A stretch of DNA of 64,000 nucleotides from Mesorhizobium huakuii (GCF_014189455.1 NZ_CP050296.1:1364001-1428000); one strand, 5' to 3'; positions 9,685 through 18,378 are shown, counted from the stretch's first letter. Made by a program: numbers and translations. Notes: generated by a model from the letters alone, not told the origin.

Positions 9685-9689
9685 CCTCG

Positions 9690-10637
9690 ATGGCCGAAGC
9701 CGAGAACACGATGGCGATCGCGGCCAAGGCGGCCGCGAAGCGCAAGGTTGCCAACCTTGCCTTCTGGTCGATCGTGGTCGCCTTTGTCGTGCTCGCGCTG
9801 AAAGCCGCCGCCTGGTACATCACCGGCTCGGTCGCGCTCTATTCCGACGCGCTGGAATCGATCGTCAACGTCATTGCCTCGGGCGCCGCCTTCTGGGCGA
9901 TCCAGGTCAGCTACAAGCCGGCCGACCAGGATCATCCGTTCGGCCATCACAAGGCAGAGTATTTTTCGGCGGTGCTCGAAGGCGTGCTGATCGTGCTCGC
10001 CGCGCTTTTGATCCTCAACGAGGTCTGGCGCTCCTGGCAAGCGCCGGCACCCCTTGAAAAGCCGTGGAACGGACTTGCTGTCAACGGCATCGCCACGGTC
10101 ATCAATGCCTTCTGGGCCTGGACGCTGATCCGCGCCGGCCGGGCCGAAAAATCGCCGGCACTGGTCGCCGATGGCAATCACATCATGACCGACGTGGTGA
10201 CCTCGGTGGGTGTCTTCGGCGGCCTGGTCGGGGCGATCCTGACCGGCTGGCAGATCTTGGATCCGGCACTCGCCGTCATCGTCGCGCTCAACATCCTGTG
10301 GCAGGGCTGGCATGTCATCGGCTCGTCGATGAACGGCCTGATGGACCGCGCGGTCGACACCCAGGAGCATATGCACATCCGCGACGTCATCTCGGCCAAT
10401 TGCAAGGGCGCGCTGGAAGTGCATGACCTCAAAACCCGCATCGCCGGCCGTGCCACCTTCATCGAGTTCCATCTGGTCGTCGATGCCGAGATGTCGGTTG
10501 GCGCCAGCCATGTCATCTGCGACCGCATCGAAGACGCGTTGAGGGCCGAAATCCCCTCGGTGCGCGTCACTATCCACGTCGAGCCCGACGACGAGGCGAA
10601 GCTGCCGAAAGGCACGACGGCCGTGCCGTTTGCATAG
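9690..10637 (+). CDS. Cation diffusion facilitator (CDF) metal transporter
   Basis: The 315-residue protein has six predicted membrane segments. It carries CDF metal-site residues in SDALESIVNV (segment 2) and in DGNHIMTDVVTSVG (segment 5), and the DHPFGHHKAEYFSA loop between segments 2 and 3. The C-terminal cytoplasmic metallochaperone-like domain follows (about 215-300). Family members export Zn2+, Fe2+, Co2+ or Mn2+ using the proton gradient. The frame is open far upstream inside trpE(G), but the ATG at 9690, 6 bp after the trpE(G) stop, is the natural start. Confidence 0.88.
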   Translation: MAEAENTMAIAAKAAAKRKVANLAFWSIVVAFVVLALKAAAWYITGSVALYSDALESIVNVIASGAAFWAIQVSYKPADQDHPFGHHKAEYFSAVLEGVLIVLAALLILNEVWRSWQAPAPLEKPWNGLAVNGIATVINAFWAWTLIRAGRAEKSPALVADGNHIMTDVVTSVGVFGGLVGAILTGWQILDPALAVIVALNILWQGWHVIGSSMNGLMDRAVDTQEHMHIRDVISANCKGALEVHDLKTRIAGRATFIEFHLVVDAEMSVGASHVICDRIEDALRAEIPSVRVTIHVEPDDEAKLPKGTTAVPFA

Positions 10638-10650
10638 CTTTGCGCCAGCC

Positions 10651-10821
10651 TGAGGCCTGTCGAGATTCAGGTCAGGCCGAGCCGAGAATGGTGGCTTCCG
10701 AGAACCGGAGCGGAGTGTACTTAAAGTACGTGAACTCAGTTCTACTGCGACGCAGTAGAACTGGGAAGCACAGGAAGCCACCGTTCGCAGGCCGGCATCA
10801 CTTGAATATCGGCAGGCCTCA
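10651..10821. repeat. Long imperfect palindrome repeat, copy 1
   Basis: The element can fold into a long hairpin. Outer arms: TGAGGCCTG (10651-10659) with CAGGCCTCA (10813-10821), continuing through GATTCAGGTCAGGCC and its partner. Middle arms: GGTGGCTTCC and GGAAGCCACC. It shares the core CGAGAACCGGAGCGGAG with copy 2 at 20243-20384, but the arm sequences differ while staying complementary. It carries an extra perfect inverted repeat, CAGTTCTACTGCG / CGCAGTAGAACTG (10736-10762), absent from copy 2. It fills the gap between convergent genes and could terminate both. Confidence 0.8.
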
Positions 10822-11922
10822 AGGTGCGCAGGCGGATTGCGGCATTGGCTCCAGCCGATAGACCTTATCATCGGACTTCGTCTTGCCGTCGGCCGCCTTC
10901 GAGCAGAGATCGACGATCGCCAGGCTGCTGTTGGGATTGGCCAGCATCATCATGCCGTTGGCGCCGCGCTTGAGGAAGATCTCCTTCTGCGCGATGTCGC
11001 AGGAGAAATCGCTCATCTTCGAGCTCGCAGCACAGCGCCACTGGTCCGCCTCGCCCTGGCAGGAATAGGTCTGCGTGACCTTGCCGGACTTCAGCCTGGT
11101 GGTGACCGAAACGGCGATGTCGGCGCCATCAGGCCAATTGGCAACGTCACCGCCCGAAGCGTAGGAAGCGAGTTCCACAGGCCCGCGAAAAACCCGGATC
11201 GACTGGGCCAGTTGGTTGGGGTGTGAACTCATATGCGCCGCATCGTAGTCGCGGCCGTAGCAGAACGGCTGGTCAGGCTTCAGCCGCACGCGCAACGGGT
11301 CCCCGAGCGCCGGATCGATCGGATCGATGCGCGCGAATTCGGCCTTGCAGGTCGCAGCCGGCATCGGGTCCAGGCGGAAATTGTCATCCTCCGAGCCGAG
11401 CGCCTGCCTGTCATATTCCGCCTTGCCGAGTTGCTCCTCTGAGTCGGGATCGAGATAGATATCGGGCGACAGGTCGGACAGCAGCACCCGGCCCTTGTCG
11501 TCGACCTTCAGCGAGGCCAGCGTGCGGTCGCAATCCATGCCGCAGCGGATCGGGCCGGATGTGCCGTCCTCGGATTCGTGATTGCACCAGCCGCTTGCCC
11601 ATTGCGGCGCCTTGGCACCGCGCACTGTGGTGGTGACGAAGCCATTGTAGGAGGTGTCGGAATTCGCGGCCGGTTCCTCATTCGGCCGGCTGACTGGATC
11701 ATGGCCATAGTAGAAGAAGATCCGCGCCACTTTCTGCTTCGGATGTGCTTTGAGATGCGCCGCGTCATAGACCCGGCCGAAACAGGCGTCCGTCCCGTTC
11801 GGGCTGAGTTCCTTGAGTTTAAGCGTATCGTCGGCGACGGCCGTGCCTGCCAGCAAACCAAGCAGCGCGACGGCGAATCCGGCGCCCGCAATTGTCTTCC
11901 ATTCCCCTGCCCTGAACGTCAT
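10819..11922 (-). CDS. Secreted protein of unknown function with a duplicated domain
   Basis: The 367-residue protein has an N-terminal signal peptide (AGAGFAVALLGLLAGTAVA) and two homologous halves. The first begins ACFGRVYDAAHLKAHPKQKVAR, the second FCYGRDYDAAHMSSHPNQ. Each half contains several cysteines, suggesting disulfides and a periplasmic location. I do not recognise a named family. The start at 11922 is preferred over 11958 because GGAGAGG lies just upstream and it directly precedes the signal peptide. It is divergent from the DsrE-family gene. Confidence 0.72.
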   Translation of the reverse strand: MTFRAGEWKTIAGAGFAVALLGLLAGTAVADDTLKLKELSPNGTDACFGRVYDAAHLKAHPKQKVARIFFYYGHDPVSRPNEEPAANSDTSYNGFVTTTVRGAKAPQWASGWCNHESEDGTSGPIRCGMDCDRTLASLKVDDKGRVLLSDLSPDIYLDPDSEEQLGKAEYDRQALGSEDDNFRLDPMPAATCKAEFARIDPIDPALGDPLRVRLKPDQPFCYGRDYDAAHMSSHPNQLAQSIRVFRGPVELASYASGGDVANWPDGADIAVSVTTRLKSGKVTQTYSCQGEADQWRCAASSKMSDFSCDIAQKEIFLKRGANGMMMLANPNSSLAIVDLCSKAADGKTKSDDKVYRLEPMPQSACAP

Positions 11923-12017
11923 GTGACCTCTCCTCGCATCGACAGGACGTTGCGTCAACTTATGCTAGTATTGCGGCCGGAGCCACGCAAATTGCGGTGA
12001 AATCCAGGGAGGATGCC

Positions 12018-12455
12018 ATGCGCCGACGCGACATGTTCCGCGCGGTTCTTGCCGGGACCGGAACGTTTCTTGGCCTGCGGGCGGTGCAGGCCGCTGCCAC
12101 GGAGTCTGCCAGGCTGAAAGTCGCCTATCACCTAAGTGATGTGGACAAGGTCAACTTCGTGCTGGGCAACATCAAGAACCACTATGAGGGCACCGGCGGC
12201 AATGTCGACATCGTGCTGGTCGTGCATGGCCCGGCCCTGGCCGCCTTCAAGTCGAATGGCATATCGGCCGCGGTCTCCAGCCGCTTCGCCGGCCTGGTGC
12301 AGCAAGGCCTCGAGCCGCAGGCCTGCGGCAACACCATGCGGGGCATGGACATTTCGCTCACCGACCTGCTCGACGGCTTCCATGCCGCCGACAAGGGTGG
12401 CGTCGTCAAGCTCGCGGAACTGCAAAGCCAGGGCTATGCCTATCTGCGGCCATAG
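12018..12455 (+). CDS. Exported DsrE/DsrF-family protein
   Basis: The 145-residue protein starts with a twin-arginine-like or Sec signal (MRRRDMFRAVLAGTGTFLGL). The rest is a DsrE-like fold: KVAYHLSDVDKVNFVLGNIKNH and DIVLVVHGPALAAF near the middle, with a single Cys in LEPQACGNTMRG where sulfur-relay relatives have their functional Cys. The role is probably sulfur- or redox-related in the periplasm, but unproven. The ATG at 12018 is chosen because GGGAGG ends 5 bases upstream; a GTG at 11997 lacks this. Confidence 0.75.
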   Translation: MRRRDMFRAVLAGTGTFLGLRAVQAAATESARLKVAYHLSDVDKVNFVLGNIKNHYEGTGGNVDIVLVVHGPALAAFKSNGISAAVSSRFAGLVQQGLEPQACGNTMRGMDISLTDLLDGFHAADKGGVVKLAELQSQGYAYLRP

Positions 12456-12518
12456 TGCACAGTCTTGACTCCGGGGCCGGGAACGGCTGGTCTCGCTGAA
12501 CCCTCCGGAGGACCAGCA

Positions 12519-13301
12519 GTGCCCGCCACGACCGCGCTTACCATCCCCGATCTCGCCGGCAAGGCGGTGCTGGTCACCGGCGCTTCGACCGGCATAGGCG
12601 CGGCGCTCGCGCTGGCCTATGCCGCGCAGAAATCCAAAGTGGCGCTGCATTACAATTCAAGCCAGGAGGCCGCCGAGAAACTGGGCAAGACCATTCGTGA
12701 CCGCGGCGGCGAGGTGTTCCTCGTCCGGGGCGATTTTTCCGTTGCCGCCGATGTCGAACGCGTCGTCGAGGACAGCGCCCAGCATTTCGGCCACCTCGAT
12801 GGACTGGTCAACAATGCCGGCGGCATGCTCGGCCGCGTGCCCTATGCCGAGCAGACCGAAGCGCATTATGACGCGGTGATGGACCTCAACGCCCGCTCGG
12901 TGCTGACCGCCTCGCGCAAGGCCATCCCCTGGCTGAAGAAGCAGGGCGGCTTCATCGTCAACACCTCGTCGATCGCCGCGCGCAATGGGGCGGGCGGCGG
13001 TGCCGGTCTCTACGGCTCTGCCAAGGCCTTCGTCTCCAATGTGACACGCGGCATGGCCAAGGAACTGATCGGCTTCGGCATCCGCGTCAACGCCGTGGCG
13101 CCAGGCACGATCCTGACACCCTTCCATGAGCGCTATTCGACCGACGAGCAGATCAAGGGCATGGTCGCCACCATTCCGCAGGGGCGGGCCGGCACGGCGG
13201 AAGACTGTGTCGGCGCCTATCTGTTCCTCTCGTCGGACCTGTTGAGCGGCTACATCACCGGCCAGGTTATCGAGGTCAATGGCGGCCAGTTGATGCCGTG
13301 A
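12519..13301 (+). CDS. Short-chain dehydrogenase/reductase (SDR), classical type
   Basis: The 260-residue protein shows the cofactor motif TGASTGIGAALA, NNAGG, and the catalytic Ser-Tyr-Lys set as NTSS and YGSAKA, with the C-terminal VNGGQLMP. The GTG at 12519 follows CCGGAGG by 8 bases and is preferred over the TTG at 12465. The substrate is unknown. It is followed 64 bp later by a small monooxygenase-type gene on the same strand and may be cotranscribed with it. Confidence 0.86.
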   Translation: MPATTALTIPDLAGKAVLVTGASTGIGAALALAYAAQKSKVALHYNSSQEAAEKLGKTIRDRGGEVFLVRGDFSVAADVERVVEDSAQHFGHLDGLVNNAGGMLGRVPYAEQTEAHYDAVMDLNARSVLTASRKAIPWLKKQGGFIVNTSSIAARNGAGGGAGLYGSAKAFVSNVTRGMAKELIGFGIRVNAVAPGTILTPFHERYSTDEQIKGMVATIPQGRAGTAEDCVGAYLFLSSDLLSGYITGQVIEVNGGQLMP

Positions 13302-13365
13302 CCGGCTATCTGCATACTGAAGGCCCGCATACTCTTGTCGGAGACTTCGAAGGGGAGACAACAGA

Positions 13366-13674
13366 ATGTACGGACTGATCGGCAAGATGCGGGCATCGCG
13401 CGGCCAGCGCGACGCGGTGATGGACGTCCTGCGCGCCAGCACCGGCGCCCTGCCCGGCTGCCTGAGCTACATCATCGCCCGCGACCCCGCGGATGCCGAT
13501 GCGATCTGGGTCACCGAAGTGTGGACCGACGCCGAAAGCCACAAGGCCTCACTGCAGCTTCCGGAAGTCCAGGCGGCCATCGCCAAGGCGCGCCCCTTCA
13601 TCGCCGGCTTCGAATTCCAGGTGGAGACCCACCCCGTCGGCGGCTTCGGCTTGGCTGACGGCAAGACGGGCTGA
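13366..13674 (+). CDS. Antibiotic biosynthesis monooxygenase (ABM) domain protein
   Basis: The 102-residue single-domain protein has the dimeric ferredoxin-like ABM fold signature: YGLIGKMRASRGQRDAVMDVL, then CLSYIIARDPADADAIWVTEVWTDAESHKAS. Members act on quinols or are involved in oxidative stress; the substrate is unknown. AGGGGAGA just upstream supports the ATG at 13366. Confidence 0.83.
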   Translation: MYGLIGKMRASRGQRDAVMDVLRASTGALPGCLSYIIARDPADADAIWVTEVWTDAESHKASLQLPEVQAAIAKARPFIAGFEFQVETHPVGGFGLADGKTG

Positions 13675-13788
13675 GCCGGACGGACGACCCGACGCCTACT
13701 CGAAGCGCAGCCCTCGCGTCCCGTCGATAAGGGTGAACAATCGTAGCCGCAGGTTTCGCGAGTTCAGCCCTTGCAATGCCCTCAGAAT

Positions 13789-13811
13789 GGACTAAGTTCT
13801 GCGGACTAAGT
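13789..13811 (+). promoter_or_regulatory. Probable operator of the Phd/PIN toxin-antitoxin operon
   Basis: Two direct copies of GGACTAAGT lie at 13789-13797 and 13803-13811, and TGGACT and AGTCCA at the ends are also complementary. The site lies just upstream of the antitoxin start. Phd-type antitoxins normally repress their own operon, so this is an inferred autoregulatory site. Confidence 0.5.
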
Positions 13812-13830
13812 CCATATGGAGCGACCTGCG

Positions 13831-14073
13831 ATGCAGACCGTGAACATTCACAATGCGAAGACCAATCTTTCACGTCTCGTTGATCGAGCCGCCAAAGGTG
13901 AGCCCTTCATCATTGCCAAAGCGGGCAAACCGTTGGTCAAAGTCGTGCCTATCGATCAGCCGGCTTCGCAGGCGCGACGGGTCGGCTTCATGGCTGGCCA
14001 GTTTTCCGTCCCTGACGATTTCGATCGCATGGGCAGCGAAGACATCGAGCAACTGTTCGGTGGCAAGGCGTGA
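13831..14073 (+). CDS. Type II antitoxin, Phd/YefM family
   Basis: The 80-residue protein has the Phd/YefM N-terminal DNA-binding domain (VNIHNAKTNLSRLVDRAAKGEPFIIAKAGKPLVKVVP). A short acidic C-terminal tail (DDFDRMGSEDIEQLF) would bind and neutralise the toxin. Its stop overlaps the toxin GTG start, the usual coupling. An ATG at 13816 would add five residues; 13831 is where family similarity begins. Confidence 0.88.
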   Translation: MQTVNIHNAKTNLSRLVDRAAKGEPFIIAKAGKPLVKVVPIDQPASQARRVGFMAGQFSVPDDFDRMGSEDIEQLFGGKA

Positions 14074-14456
14074 AACTGTTGCTCGACACCCATTTGCTCC
14101 TGTGGGCGGCTAGCGAACCGGAGCGGCTGCCACTTGCGGCTCTCGGCGAGATTGAGAACCCAGACAACGAATTGCTGTTCAGTCCCGCCAGTCTTTGGGA
14201 GATCGCAATCAAGCGGGGACTTGGGCGCGATGATTTCCAGGTCGACCCGCGTTTGCTGCGGCGAGGCCTATTCGACAGCGGTTATCTTGAATTGCCGATC
14301 ACCAGTGAACACGCCGTCACCATCGACGGACTTCCCGCGGTGCATAAGGATCCCTTCGATCGAATCCTGGTCGCCCAGGCAATCGTGGAAGGCATCACCC
14401 TGCTGACAACGGACGATCTTGTGGCTCGCTACCCAGGTCCTATCCGGAAGTTCTGA
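14070..14456 (+). CDS. Type II toxin, PIN-domain ribonuclease
   Basis: The 128-residue PIN-domain protein has conserved acidic residues in LLLDTHLLLW (Asp6), in SLWEIAIKRG (Glu), in HKDPFDRILVAQA (Asp) and in LLTTDDLVARYP (Asp). These coordinate the Mg2+ needed for RNA cleavage in VapC-like toxins. It begins with GTG overlapping the antitoxin stop. The RNA target is unknown. Confidence 0.88.
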   Translation: MKLLLDTHLLLWAASEPERLPLAALGEIENPDNELLFSPASLWEIAIKRGLGRDDFQVDPRLLRRGLFDSGYLELPITSEHAVTIDGLPAVHKDPFDRILVAQAIVEGITLLTTDDLVARYPGPIRKF

Positions 14457-14536
14457 TCAAGGCACTTTGGGACCGCACTTCATTTTTCGGCACGGCGGGG
14501 TTCGCATCGCCGTGCTTCGCGTCTAAGACCGAAAAA

Positions 14537-15640
14537 ATGGATTCCTCAGCCCAGCAGCCACCACCCGACCAGCCCGCCACCGAGCGCATGGCGCGGATGG
14601 GCAAGCCTTGGCAATGGATGGTCCTGCTTACCATCTCGGCCCTGTTTGCCGGCGCGCTCGAACTCGCCGCTCTGCCGGCGGCGCTGCTGATCGGGCCGAT
14701 GCTGGCGGCGATCGTCGCCGGCACCAATGGCGCCACGGTGCGGGTGCCGCGCCTGCTGTTCGGCTCCGCCCAGGCCATTGTCGGCTGTCTCGTCGCCGCT
14801 TCGATCTCGGCCGATATCTTCCCCGTCTTCTATCAGGAGTGGCCGCTGTTCCTCAGCGTGGTGATCGCCACGGTCGCGGCCTCGAGCCTGCTCGGCTGGC
14901 TGATCAGCCGCTGGCGTATCCTGCCCGGCACCACCGCCGTCTGGGGCTCGTCGCCAGGCGCGGCCACCGCCATGGTGCTGATGGCCGGCGCCTTCGGCGC
15001 CGACCAGCGCCTCGTCGCCTTCATGCAGTATCTGCGCGTCATCTTTGTCTCGATGACGGCGGCGATCGTCGCCAAGATGTGGGTCGACACATCGGGCATC
15101 GAAGTCCCGCCGATCATCTGGTTTCCGCTGATCGATGTCCAAGCCTTCGCCGCCACCATCGGCATCGCAGTCATAGGCGGCCTGGCGGGCAAGCTTTGCC
15201 GGCTGCCCTCGCCCTTCTTCCTCGGCACCTTCATCTTCGGCACCGTCGTCCATCTCGGCCTTGGCGTCGAGATGCAGCTGCCGCCTTGGCTGCTGGCGAT
15301 CAGCTACGCCATGGTCGGCTGGTCGATCGGGCTGAACTTCACCAGGCCGATCCTGCGCCATGCGACGCGCGCGCTGCCGCAGATCATCGCCTCGATCGTG
15401 GCGCTGATCGCCTTTTGCGGCGGGCTCGCCTTCCTGATCAGCCATCTCCTGGGCATCGATCCGCTGACCGCCTATCTGGCAACCAGCCCCGGCGGCATGG
15501 ACAGCGTCGCCATTATCGCCGCCGCGGCGCAGAACGTCGACATCTCCTTCGTCATGGCCCTGCAATCGGCGCGCTTCCTGATTGTGCTGCTCGTCGGCCC
15601 GAGCGTCGCGCGGCTGGTGGCCAGAAGCATCCGGGACTGA
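14537..15640 (+). CDS. AbrB-family (AbrB duplication) integral membrane protein
   Basis: The 367-residue protein has about ten hydrophobic segments arranged as two similar halves. The repeated motif appears as AALLIGPMLAAIV and LPSPFFLGTFIFG, and GSSPGAATAMVLMA and ATSPGGMDSVAIIAAA. This is the PF05145-type membrane family, sometimes mislabelled ammonia monooxygenase. Its function is not established; roles in transport have been proposed. Confidence 0.8.
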   Translation: MDSSAQQPPPDQPATERMARMGKPWQWMVLLTISALFAGALELAALPAALLIGPMLAAIVAGTNGATVRVPRLLFGSAQAIVGCLVAASISADIFPVFYQEWPLFLSVVIATVAASSLLGWLISRWRILPGTTAVWGSSPGAATAMVLMAGAFGADQRLVAFMQYLRVIFVSMTAAIVAKMWVDTSGIEVPPIIWFPLIDVQAFAATIGIAVIGGLAGKLCRLPSPFFLGTFIFGTVVHLGLGVEMQLPPWLLAISYAMVGWSIGLNFTRPILRHATRALPQIIASIVALIAFCGGLAFLISHLLGIDPLTAYLATSPGGMDSVAIIAAAAQNVDISFVMALQSARFLIVLLVGPSVARLVARSIRD

Positions 15641-15663
15641 CCTGCTTCAGCGCCATCAGTGCC

Positions 15664-16743
15664 TTATTCCTCGCCGCCCCCATTTTCGCCTTGCGCGCCG
15701 CGGCGCCAATAGGCAGTGACCAGATGCCTGTCGCGTGGCAAGCCCCATTCCTTGCGCAAGATCTTGCGGATCTCGCGGAAGTCGGCGAATTCGCATCCGG
15801 CCCAGACGAAAAGGCCGTCGGCAAGCGCGGCGTGGTTACGCTCCCGAAGCGCAGCCGGCAGCAGTCCGGCGCCGCCCGCCTCGCGACCATGCCGGGAGAG
15901 CCAGGTGATGTCGATGGACCCGCCTTGCGGCAGCGCGATCCGATCGTCCGGACCATCGACTTCGATGAGCGCCTCGGCGCGGGCTGACGGCGGCAAGTGC
16001 TCAAGGATCCTGCCGATGGCAGGCAGCGCGGTGTCGTCGCCGACGAGAAGCAGGGTCTGCGCCTCCGGCGCATCGCCGCCGCCGGGTCCGATCATCCCGA
16101 TCACATCTCCCGCCTGGGCGCTCTGTGCAAAGGCGGCGGCCGGCGTATCCTGGCCGGGGTGCAGCACGAAATCGACATCGAGCCAGCCGCTTGCCGCATC
16201 GATCGCCCGGATCGTGTAGACCCGCACGGTGAGCGCATCGTCGCCCGAGGGCCAGACCAGCAGGCCGTCAGGGCCTATCGAGGGCCAGACCGGCCGCCGG
16301 CCACGCGGCGGCAACAGCAGCCGCATGTGCAGGCCGCCATGGGTGAAGCGGCCGAGGTCCGTGCCTGCGAAGCGCAGGCGCTGCATATGCGGCGAAATCC
16401 GCGTCGACGACAGCACCGTGATCTCGCGGAAGAAGACCGGCGTGCCGGCATCGCTGCCGTCGCCTTGCCAGCGCAATCCACTGGTCGTACCGAGATGCTG
16501 CGCAACATGGCCGGCCACCGTCATCTTCATGTAGGAGAGGCAGGTTTCGTCTGTTGCCGCAACGCGGACCAGCATGCCGTGATCCTCGATCGTGGCGCTC
16601 AACGACCCATAATACAGGCGAAGCTCCCAACGGTCGGCAGCCCCGGTTTCGATCTCGAATTCGCCGTGCTCGGTGCGCAGACGCTCGATCGCCGACCTGA
16701 TTGCCTCGTCGCTGATGCGGGTCTGCGCGCTCAACTGGTCCAT
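15664..16743 (-). CDS. DUF2218 - siderophore-interacting FAD reductase fusion
   Basis: The 359-residue protein has an N-terminal DUF2218 domain (about 8-95, with GAADRWELRLYYGSLSATIE). This is joined to a siderophore-interacting protein domain: FAD-binding RVYTIRAID near residue 195, NAD(P)H-binding LLLVGDDTALPAIGRIL near residue 255, and C-terminal FVWAGCEFADFREIRKILRKEWG. Such proteins reduce ferric siderophores in the cytoplasm to release iron. The ATG at 16741-16743 is preferred over the 33-residue upstream extension. An AT-rich stretch at about 16850-16870 may hold the promoter. Confidence 0.87.
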   Translation of the reverse strand: MDQLSAQTRISDEAIRSAIERLRTEHGEFEIETGAADRWELRLYYGSLSATIEDHGMLVRVAATDETCLSYMKMTVAGHVAQHLGTTSGLRWQGDGSDAGTPVFFREITVLSSTRISPHMQRLRFAGTDLGRFTHGGLHMRLLLPPRGRRPVWPSIGPDGLLVWPSGDDALTVRVYTIRAIDAASGWLDVDFVLHPGQDTPAAAFAQSAQAGDVIGMIGPGGGDAPEAQTLLLVGDDTALPAIGRILEHLPPSARAEALIEVDGPDDRIALPQGGSIDITWLSRHGREAGGAGLLPAALRERNHAALADGLFVWAGCEFADFREIRKILRKEWGLPRDRHLVTAYWRRGAQGENGGGEE

Positions 16744-16919
16744 CGCTGAAATCCTTCGATAGCGGTTCAAACGAAGCCGCCGAAAGGTTTCGGCCTCGTC
16801 CCCATCGCCGGGCATGCCACAGCGTCGCCGGAGTTTCCACAAGAAACTTGACTTAAGTAATCATATTTTTCCGCGACCCGCAAAGGGCCTTATCTGGAGC
16901 GGGCCTTTTGCCGGACCGC

Positions 16920-17249
16920 TCACCCATCGGCCGGAGAATTGCCGCCGTTGAAGCGGCCGAACATGCGCGCCATCACCACACCCATAAGGAGCGTGCCCAG
17001 CCCCAGCGCGACGACATCGGCCATGGATCGCAGGTCGAAATCTCCGACACGGATCACCAGGAGGTAACCGATCGCGAGGTTCAGGAATCCCCAGAGAACG
17101 TTCACGGTCGAGGAAGAGTGGCCCTGACCGCGCGGCTTGGCGAAGGGGCTTTGAAAAGGCCGTCCCATCACGCCGCTGACGAAATGCGGCACGGCATTCG
17201 TCAACACCGCGCCACCGAAGAAATAGGACACACAGTCGATCCATTGCAT
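16920..17249 (-). CDS. Small membrane protein of unknown function
   Basis: The 109-residue protein has about three hydrophobic segments (CVSYFFGGAVLTNAVPHFVSG; VLWGFLNLAIGYLLVIRVG; ADVVALGLGTLLMGVVMARMF). It keeps a conserved-looking HFVSGVMGRPFQSPFAKP loop. I recognise similar hypothetical membrane proteins in proteobacteria but no function. The start at 17249 has AAGGAGT upstream; the frame continues to 17309 without family resemblance. Confidence 0.65.
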   Translation of the reverse strand: MQWIDCVSYFFGGAVLTNAVPHFVSGVMGRPFQSPFAKPRGQGHSSSTVNVLWGFLNLAIGYLLVIRVGDFDLRSMADVVALGLGTLLMGVVMARMFGRFNGGNSPADG

Positions 17250-17344
17250 TTCCAGGCACTCCTTTTCGCCAAGAGATCGAGACCCTGCGTCGTGCCGCTT
17301 TCGCTTCACATCTGGAAATCACAAGGCCGTGCCCCGCCGGCGAC

Positions 17345-18232
17345 TCATCGCGCCACCGCAAGATGCTCAGGAAGGAAATCGACGAAGACGCGCACCTTCG
17401 GCGACAGATGGCGATTGGAGGGCCACAGCATCCGGAACTGGCCACGGCCGTCTATATGGTCGTCCAGTACAATACGCAGCTTTTCGTCGCGCAGCGCCTC
17501 GCGGACCAAGAAATCGGGCATGCAGGCGATACCGAGTCCGGCGAGCGTGGCGCCCTTCAAGGCTTCCATGTTGTTGCAGGTCAGCATCGAGCGGATCTGT
17601 GGTTCGGCGCTTCCGGTGATGAACGGCCACTCCAGCAGCCTGCCGCTGTTGAGAAAGCGGAAGTTGATGCCGAAATGCCTGACGAGATCCGCCGGCTCGC
17701 CGGGTGTGCCATGGCGGTCCAGGTAGGAGGGCGCCGCGCACAGAAGCATGCGAAAGGGCGCAACAGGTCTCGACACCAATCGTGAATCGGGCAGCGCGCC
17801 GCTTCGAATGGCGACGTCGATGCCTTCGTCAATTATGTCGACGATGCGGTCGTTGAAATCGATGTCGAGTTCGATCTCGGGGTAGCGCGCCATGAACTCC
17901 GACAGCACCGGCAAAAGCAGATGATAGGTGACGATCGGGGTCGAGACGCGCAGCCGCCCGTGCGGCGTCTCCCGCGTGCGCGACAGCATCGCCTCGGCAT
18001 CGTCAATGTCGTCGAGGATGCGGCGCACCCGCTCGTTGAACAGCCTGCCCTCTTCGGTCAGGCCGATGCGCCGTGTGCTGCGCTGCAGGAGCCGCACGCC
18101 GAGCTCCTGTTCGAGCCGCGCGACGCTCTTGCCGACGGCGGAGGCCGAAATGCCGAGCGCCCGGCCGGCGGCGATGAAACTGCCGAGCTCGGCGGTGCGG
18201 GCGAAGGCCAAGAGGCCACTGAGACGATCCAT
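17345..18232 (-). CDS. LysR-family transcriptional regulator
   Basis: The 295-residue protein has an N-terminal winged HTH (MDRLSGLLAFARTAELGSFIAAGRALGISASAVGKSVARLEQELGVRLLQRSTR) and a periplasmic-binding-like effector domain from about residue 90. It belongs to the PecT/DmlR-like branch. It is divergent from an MFS gene 146 bp away and probably regulates it. The start is at 18232; the upstream 18 residues are unlikely to be translated. Confidence 0.9.
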   Translation of the reverse strand: MDRLSGLLAFARTAELGSFIAAGRALGISASAVGKSVARLEQELGVRLLQRSTRRIGLTEEGRLFNERVRRILDDIDDAEAMLSRTRETPHGRLRVSTPIVTYHLLLPVLSEFMARYPEIELDIDFNDRIVDIIDEGIDVAIRSGALPDSRLVSRPVAPFRMLLCAAPSYLDRHGTPGEPADLVRHFGINFRFLNSGRLLEWPFITGSAEPQIRSMLTCNNMEALKGATLAGLGIACMPDFLVREALRDEKLRIVLDDHIDGRGQFRMLWPSNRHLSPKVRVFVDFLPEHLAVAR

Positions 18233-18261
18233 CGTTGTCTTCCATTCGAGCGTTTCAGTCC

Positions 18262-18284
18262 GGTATATCAGGAGATATAATACC
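18262..18284. promoter_or_regulatory. Inverted repeat in the LysR/MFS divergent promoter region
   Basis: GGTATAT and ATAATACC form an interrupted dyad in an AT-rich stretch between the divergent LysR and MFS genes. LysR regulators usually bind such dyads near their own promoters, so this is a plausible operator, inferred only. Confidence 0.4.
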
Positions 18285-18378
18285 ATTTTTCCGGAAAGGC
18301 CGTCGACCTATCTTGTCGCTACGACCGGCGCACGACCCACGCACATGCCGGCGGATGCTGCTTTAGATAGGAAAATCC

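Noticed and set aside
8577..9689. A long open frame in front of the CDF transporter, overlapping trpE(G) in another frame
   Set aside because: The Arg/His-rich translation is a shadow of trpE(G); the transporter starts at 9690.
13816..14456. The toxin-antitoxin pair as part of a mobile element
   Set aside because: No repeats, integrase or composition change was seen around it; it is treated as an ordinary chromosomal pair.
14608..15987. A 459-residue frame overlapping the AbrB-family gene
   Set aside because: The Arg-rich composition with no family resemblance shows it to be a high-GC shadow frame.
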